From NCBI GenBank assembly GCA_964502465.1, contig CAZCWX010000724.1:1-15432 (forward strand): a DNA stretch of 15,432 nucleotides, written 5' to 3'. The stretch is from CAZCWX01 sp964502465 (GTDB lineage Bacteria > Desulfobacterota > Binatia > Bin18). The notes under the pieces are model-generated. The model did not search any database. It was given only the letters and a program-made list of their open reading frames with translations, and was not told the origin of the DNA. Shown piece after piece: positions 12,340-15,432 of this stretch. Position 1 is the first letter of the stretch; each line of letters begins with the position of its first letter. A program made the translations under genes and the position numbers.

Positions 12340-14013
12340 CTAAGGGCCCAGTCGGACTAAGACGAGCAGTTGGGCCGTCACTACGCGGAGCAACATGGTC
12401 AGCGGATAGACAGTCGCGTAGGAAATGGCAGGTGCATCACTACCGCTGATCGTATTCGAGAATGCAAGTGCTGGCGGATCAGTCATGCTCCCTGCTAGAA
12501 GACCGCACAGAGGCGCATAATTCATACCGAATCCCACGCGGGCGATTATCCCGATGATTAACAGTGGGACAGTCGTGATTATTCCCGCACAGACCATCCA
12601 GTACACACCGTCACCGTTAACCAGCACTTCCACAAAGCGTTCCCCCGCTGAAAGCCCAACACAAGCCAAGAACAGCGAAATCCCAAACTCACGCATAGCA
12701 ATGTTCGCATTAGGGGGCATATAAAAAACGAGAGAACCGAGGTGGCCAAGCCTGCCTATGATAATAGCAGCGATGAGCGGCCCACCCGCCAGGCCGAGCT
12801 TTACTGGTACCGGAATCGCTTCGAAGTGGATCGGCAGGCTCCCAAGGAACACCCCAAGCGCAAGACCTATAAACACGCCGATAAATCGGGTGTGGTTAAG
12901 TTCTTGGATCTCGTTGCCAACAAACACGGTCACCTGCTGAATCGATGGTTCTGTGCCCACTACTTGTAGAATGTCACCAAATTGGAGTTTGAGATCGGGT
13001 CGCGCCGCCATTTCCAAGCCAGCACGGGTGATCCGTGTGACTGTCACGCCGTATATCTGACCAAAACCGAGTTCGCGTAACGATTGGCCGAGAACCTCAC
13101 CACGAGTCACAACAAGCCGACTGGAAGTGACTTCTCCTGTGGCCTGCATCAGATCTTCTGTACTCTCGCTTCCGATAATCAGTCTGAATTGAGCGAGTTT
13201 GTCTACAGGGCCGACGGTGAGGATCAGGTCGCCACAGTGGAGCACCCTGGTTGTAAGGGCGGGGTGCACTGCTTGTTCACCTGCCGGCCGAATCCGGGAG
13301 ACCACGATCCCGAGTTCATTGAGACCAGGGATTTGCTGGACGGTCAGCCCCTCCAGGTTTGGATTATCCACTCGCAAAGCAAGACGCGCGATATGTTCCT
13401 GACTGCCGCGTTGCTCTTGCTCAAACGCCTGGGCTTCCCGTGTAGCATCAACATGAAACAGCGACCGCAAGAGCAGAAGGGAAGCAATGATACCGAGGAT
13501 GCCGAACGGATAAGCAACCGCGTAGCCCACACCTGGTGGTGCAGCGGTCGGACTGACACTGATACCGCGCAAGGCCTCCTGTGCGGCTCCGAGCGCTGGC
13601 GTGTTCGTTGTAGCGCCACAGTATAACCCCACTGCCGTTTCCATGGGGATCCCAGCGATGGTCACTAGCACGACTGTGATAAGCGCACCCATAAGAACGA
13701 TGGCTGCCGCCATAACGTTTAACTGCAGTCCCTGTTTCCGCAGTGAGGACAGAAAACCTGGTCCCATCTGCATGCCTATAGTGAAGACAAACAAGATCAG
13801 GCCGAACTCACGGATGAACGACAAAATGTTGGGGTCGATGGTGAAACCGAAATGTCCAAATATGATGCCAGAGAACAACACACCGGCGATACCCAAACTG
13901 ATTTTACCAACCTGCACCGAGCCTAAGCCGAGTCCGAGCGCCGCCACTAACGAGAGCACCAGTACTGCATTGGCTATAGAGTGGTGGTGAAGCAGGTCCC
14001 AAAACAAAGTCAT
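12340..14013 (-). CDS. AspT/YidE-YbjL-type transporter with central TrkA-C domains
   Basis: This 557-residue inner-membrane protein belongs to the aspartate:alanine exchanger (AAE) family. It has an N-terminal membrane half (about 13-185, many hydrophobic segments) with TNTPALGAAQ and VAYPFGILGI. Two soluble TrkA-C (RCK_C) domains follow at about 200-365 (NPNLEGLTVQQIP, GEVLGQSLRELGFG, LQFGDILQVVG). The C-terminal membrane half repeats the pattern with GLLAGSMTDPPALAFSN and YATVYPLTMLL. The inverted-repeat layout and length match YidE/YbjL/AspT. AspT exchanges aspartate for alanine; other members move dicarboxylates such as succinate, so the substrate is unsure. ATG 14013 is preceded by TAAAGGAAGG. 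It converges on the LDH remnant and diverges from GAPDH across 521 bp. No disruption is seen. Confidence 0.9.
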   Translation of the reverse strand: MTLFWDLLHHHSIANAVLVLSLVAALGLGLGSVQVGKISLGIAGVLFSGIIFGHFGFTIDPNILSFIREFGLILFVFTIGMQMGPGFLSSLRKQGLQLNVMAAAIVLMGALITVVLVTIAGIPMETAVGLYCGATTNTPALGAAQEALRGISVSPTAAPPGVGYAVAYPFGILGIIASLLLLRSLFHVDATREAQAFEQEQRGSQEHIARLALRVDNPNLEGLTVQQIPGLNELGIVVSRIRPAGEQAVHPALTTRVLHCGDLILTVGPVDKLAQFRLIIGSESTEDLMQATGEVTSSRLVVTRGEVLGQSLRELGFGQIYGVTVTRITRAGLEMAARPDLKLQFGDILQVVGTEPSIQQVTVFVGNEIQELNHTRFIGVFIGLALGVFLGSLPIHFEAIPVPVKLGLAGGPLIAAIIIGRLGHLGSLVFYMPPNANIAMREFGISLFLACVGLSAGERFVEVLVNGDGVYWMVCAGIITTVPLLIIGIIARVGFGMNYAPLCGLLAGSMTDPPALAFSNTISGSDAPAISYATVYPLTMLLRVVTAQLLVLVRLGP

Positions 14014-14178
14014 GGGTACAGCCTTCCTTTACCGTTGTCAAAGGATTTGTGCTGTCTCGACAGGCACGGGAGCCTCCGGGTGACGAGGGACGAGGCGGGG
14101 TGTGTACTCTGAGGGCAGCACTGGTACGCCATATAAGTATCCATATTAGGACCTGGGCAAGAATAACTGGGTCAATTC

Positions 14179-14236
14179 TTGTGGTGCGGGCCTCTGGCCT
14201 GCCCTTCACAATGCAGGCGGGACGCCTGCACCACAA
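14179..14236. repeat. 24-bp imperfect inverted repeat (dispersed-repeat type)
   Basis: The left arm is 14179-14202 (starting TTGTGGTGCGGGC) and the right arm is 14213-14236 (ending CGCCTGCACCACAA), around the ten-base loop CCTTCACAAT. About 19 of 24 positions pair, best at the outer TTGTGGTGC/GCACCACAA and inner CCTGC/GCAGG parts. It is far from any gene end and lacks a T tract, so a mobile-type palindrome is likelier than a terminator. Confidence 0.7.
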
Positions 14237-14520
14237 TATGAGAACGATCAACTTATTTCTGCTCGGCTCCTTACTTACTGCGCACCTCGTTAACCGTGGA
14301 TAGTAAATTTCACATCAAGGATCTCAATAAAACAATCGCTGAGACCGAACTTCCCTGCTTAGAGATCTTATCATAACACTGGGTTGCGGACAGAACCTTT
14401 CTATGTTGGTATTTGTTGACTGTGGCTCATCACCAGTGAACGGTTCGCACCTGCTGCGGTTTTGCTGAGAGCCTTCTCCTTGACTCCGGAGACTGATACA
14501 TTAGTTTCTATGCTTCTTGT

Positions 14521-14529
14521 GAAGGAGGT
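14521..14529 (+). promoter_or_regulatory. Strong ribosome binding site of GAPDH
   Basis: GAAGGAGGT lies six bases before the ATG at 14535 and closely matches the anti-Shine-Dalgarno. It fixes the start and suits a highly expressed glycolytic gene. Confidence 0.8.
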
Positions 14530-14534
14530 TTACT

Positions 14535-15432
14535 ATGGCGATTAAAGTAGGCATCAATGGTTTTGGCCGCATCGGCCGACAAGTCTACAAGGCGATCCGT
14601 GACCATTATGATCAGGCAATCGACGTTGTTGCGGTGAACGACATCGGCAACATCAAGATCATGGCTCACTTGCTGAAGTATGATACGAACTACGGTCGTT
14701 TTCCGGGAGAGGTTATTCCACGCGAAGATGGCTTTGTGGCTGGTGGCGATGAAGTGAGGGTCTTGGCCGAGCGTGACCCGGCGAAATTGCCGTGGAGCAA
14801 ACTTGGTGTTGATATTGTTATTGAATCGACCGGCTTGTTTCGGGCGCGGGAGAAGGCAAAGTTACACCTCGATGCCGGGGCTAAGAAGGTGATTATCAGT
14901 GCTCCAGCCAAAGACGAGGACATCACCATCGTCTTAGGGGTCAACGAGAAGACGTACGATCCGGCCCGGCATCACATCATTTCTAACGCCTCGTGCACAA
15001 CGAATGGGCTAGCCCCGGTTGCGAAGATCCTCTTCGATCGGTTTGGTATCGAGAAGGGCATTCTGACTACTGTGCATGCGTATACCAACTCCCAGCGACT
15101 CCTGGACCTGGAAGCGCCTGATCCACGCGATGCGCGTGCCGCAGCGATGAACATCGTTCCTTCGGAGACGGGGGCGGCGAAGGCTGTTGGCCTGGTGATC
15201 CCTGAGCTGCAAGGCAAATTTACGGGGATGGCGTTCCGCGTGCCGGTCTCCACCGTCTCGGTAATCGATTTTACGGCAGTGCTGTCAAAGAACACTACGG
15301 TCGAGGATATTAACGCCAGCGTGAAAGAATATGCCCAAGGGCCGATGAAAGGGATCCTGGCATACAGTGAAGAGCCCCTGGTGTCGAGTGACCTCAAAGG
15401 TACTCCGCACTCGTCGATCTTCAGTGCCATGG
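14535..15432 (+). CDS. gap: Glyceraldehyde-3-phosphate dehydrogenase, type I (3' end off window)
   Basis: The first 299 codons of NAD(P)-dependent GAPDH are open to the window edge, out of about 335 expected. The enzyme converts glyceraldehyde 3-phosphate and phosphate to 1,3-bisphosphoglycerate in glycolysis and the reverse in gluconeogenesis. Landmarks are the Rossmann loop KVGINGFGRIGR, VVAVND with Asp36 as the likely NAD-ribose ligand, and the active site ISNASCTTNGLAP with catalytic Cys154. His181 lies in LTTVHAYTNSQRLLDL, and the S-loop is around RAAAMNIVPSETGAAKAVGL. GMAFRVPVSTVSVIDF leads into the C-terminal part. The start is set by the adjacent strong ribosome binding site. It stands alone in this window; pgk or tpi may follow outside. 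No disruption is seen. Confidence 0.95.
   Translation, partial: MAIKVGINGFGRIGRQVYKAIRDHYDQAIDVVAVNDIGNIKIMAHLLKYDTNYGRFPGEVIPREDGFVAGGDEVRVLAERDPAKLPWSKLGVDIVIESTGLFRAREKAKLHLDAGAKKVIISAPAKDEDITIVLGVNEKTYDPARHHIISNASCTTNGLAPVAKILFDRFGIEKGILTTVHAYTNSQRLLDLEAPDPRDARAAAMNIVPSETGAAKAVGLVIPELQGKFTGMAFRVPVSTVSVIDFTAVLSKNTTVEDINASVKEYAQGPMKGILAYSEEPLVSSDLKGTPHSSIFSAM

Larger units (their letters stand above)
14014..14534. other. 521-bp divergent intergenic region
   Basis: It separates the transporter (minus) from GAPDH (plus) and must hold both promoters. I see no open frame with family resemblance and no RNA gene. Its one clear structure is the long inverted repeat at 14179-14236. TTGACT occurs at 14416 and 14480, but neither has a good -10 at 16-18 bases. 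Confidence 0.6.

Noticed and set aside
12310..12340. GGGAG...CTCCC pairing between the LDH remnant and the transporter as a terminator
   Set aside because: Only a five-base stem with a long loop and no T tract.
13084..13626. 180-codon plus-strand frame opposite the transporter
   Set aside because: Antisense to the TrkA-C region of an intact transporter gene and lacking any known pattern.
14416..14510. TTGACT boxes as a sigma-70 promoter for GAPDH
   Set aside because: No acceptable -10 hexamer at 16-18 bases from either box.
1..15432. CRISPR array, tRNA or rRNA genes
   Set aside because: No regularly spaced repeats and no recognisable cloverleaf or rRNA sequence were found by reading both strands.

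Overview
The window looks like chromosomal DNA from an uncultured, moderately GC-rich bacterium. Carbon-metabolism and degradative genes sit beside dispersed palindromes and many broken genes. That mix is reminiscent of environmental deltaproteobacterial, Binatota or Tectomicrobia-type genomes, but I cannot assign a lineage from the sequence alone.

Layout: (1) 3-4347, plus strand: the 3' part of an acetyl-CoA synthetase-like ligase, a pair of palindromic hairpins, then a tightly coupled operon for a pyruvate dehydrogenase-type complex (E1 alpha, E1 beta, E2) ending in a small acyl carrier protein. No E3 gene is present. (2) 4348-5132: gene debris, consisting of a 22-codon remnant with a strong ribosome binding site, a response-regulator receiver tail and an IS6/IS240-like transposase fragment. 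(3) 5133-6778, minus strand: an EthD-domain protein and a COG2159 amidohydrolase, with a TetR-operator-like palindrome between them. (4) 6779-8083: a decayed ACT-domain gene, a SnoaL/NTF2-like protein on the minus strand, and a divergent region holding a Phd-antitoxin-like fragment cut by a 57-bp IS21-like fossil with 5-bp direct repeats. (5) 8084-9025: a DUF7064-like protein. (6) 9026-9700: a cytochrome P450 pseudogene tail on the minus strand abutting a glutathione S-transferase pseudogene fragment on the plus strand. (7) 9701-10594: an HSL-type alpha/beta hydrolase. (8) 10706-12010: a complete IS4-family element with perfect 14-bp ends and a 9-bp target duplication, inserted into the remnant of a lactate dehydrogenase gene that also has a large internal deletion. 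(9) 12340-14013, minus strand: an AspT/YidE-type transporter; a 521-bp divergent gap with a long inverted repeat; then the start of a GAPDH gene running off the window.

How the genes may work together: the ligase and the dehydrogenase complex both make acyl-CoA (probably acetyl-CoA), and the ACP coupled to E2 suggests that acyl groups may be passed to an ACP-dependent pathway. The EthD, amidohydrolase, SnoaL, DUF7064 and hydrolase genes, with the dead P450 and GST genes, look like a catabolic accessory region that is being eroded. GAPDH and the former LDH belong to central carbon metabolism.

The strongest second-look items are the PDH-ACP operon without E3, the fossil IS21-like scar in an antitoxin-like gene, the LDH deletion plus IS4 insertion, and the P450/GST pseudogene junction.
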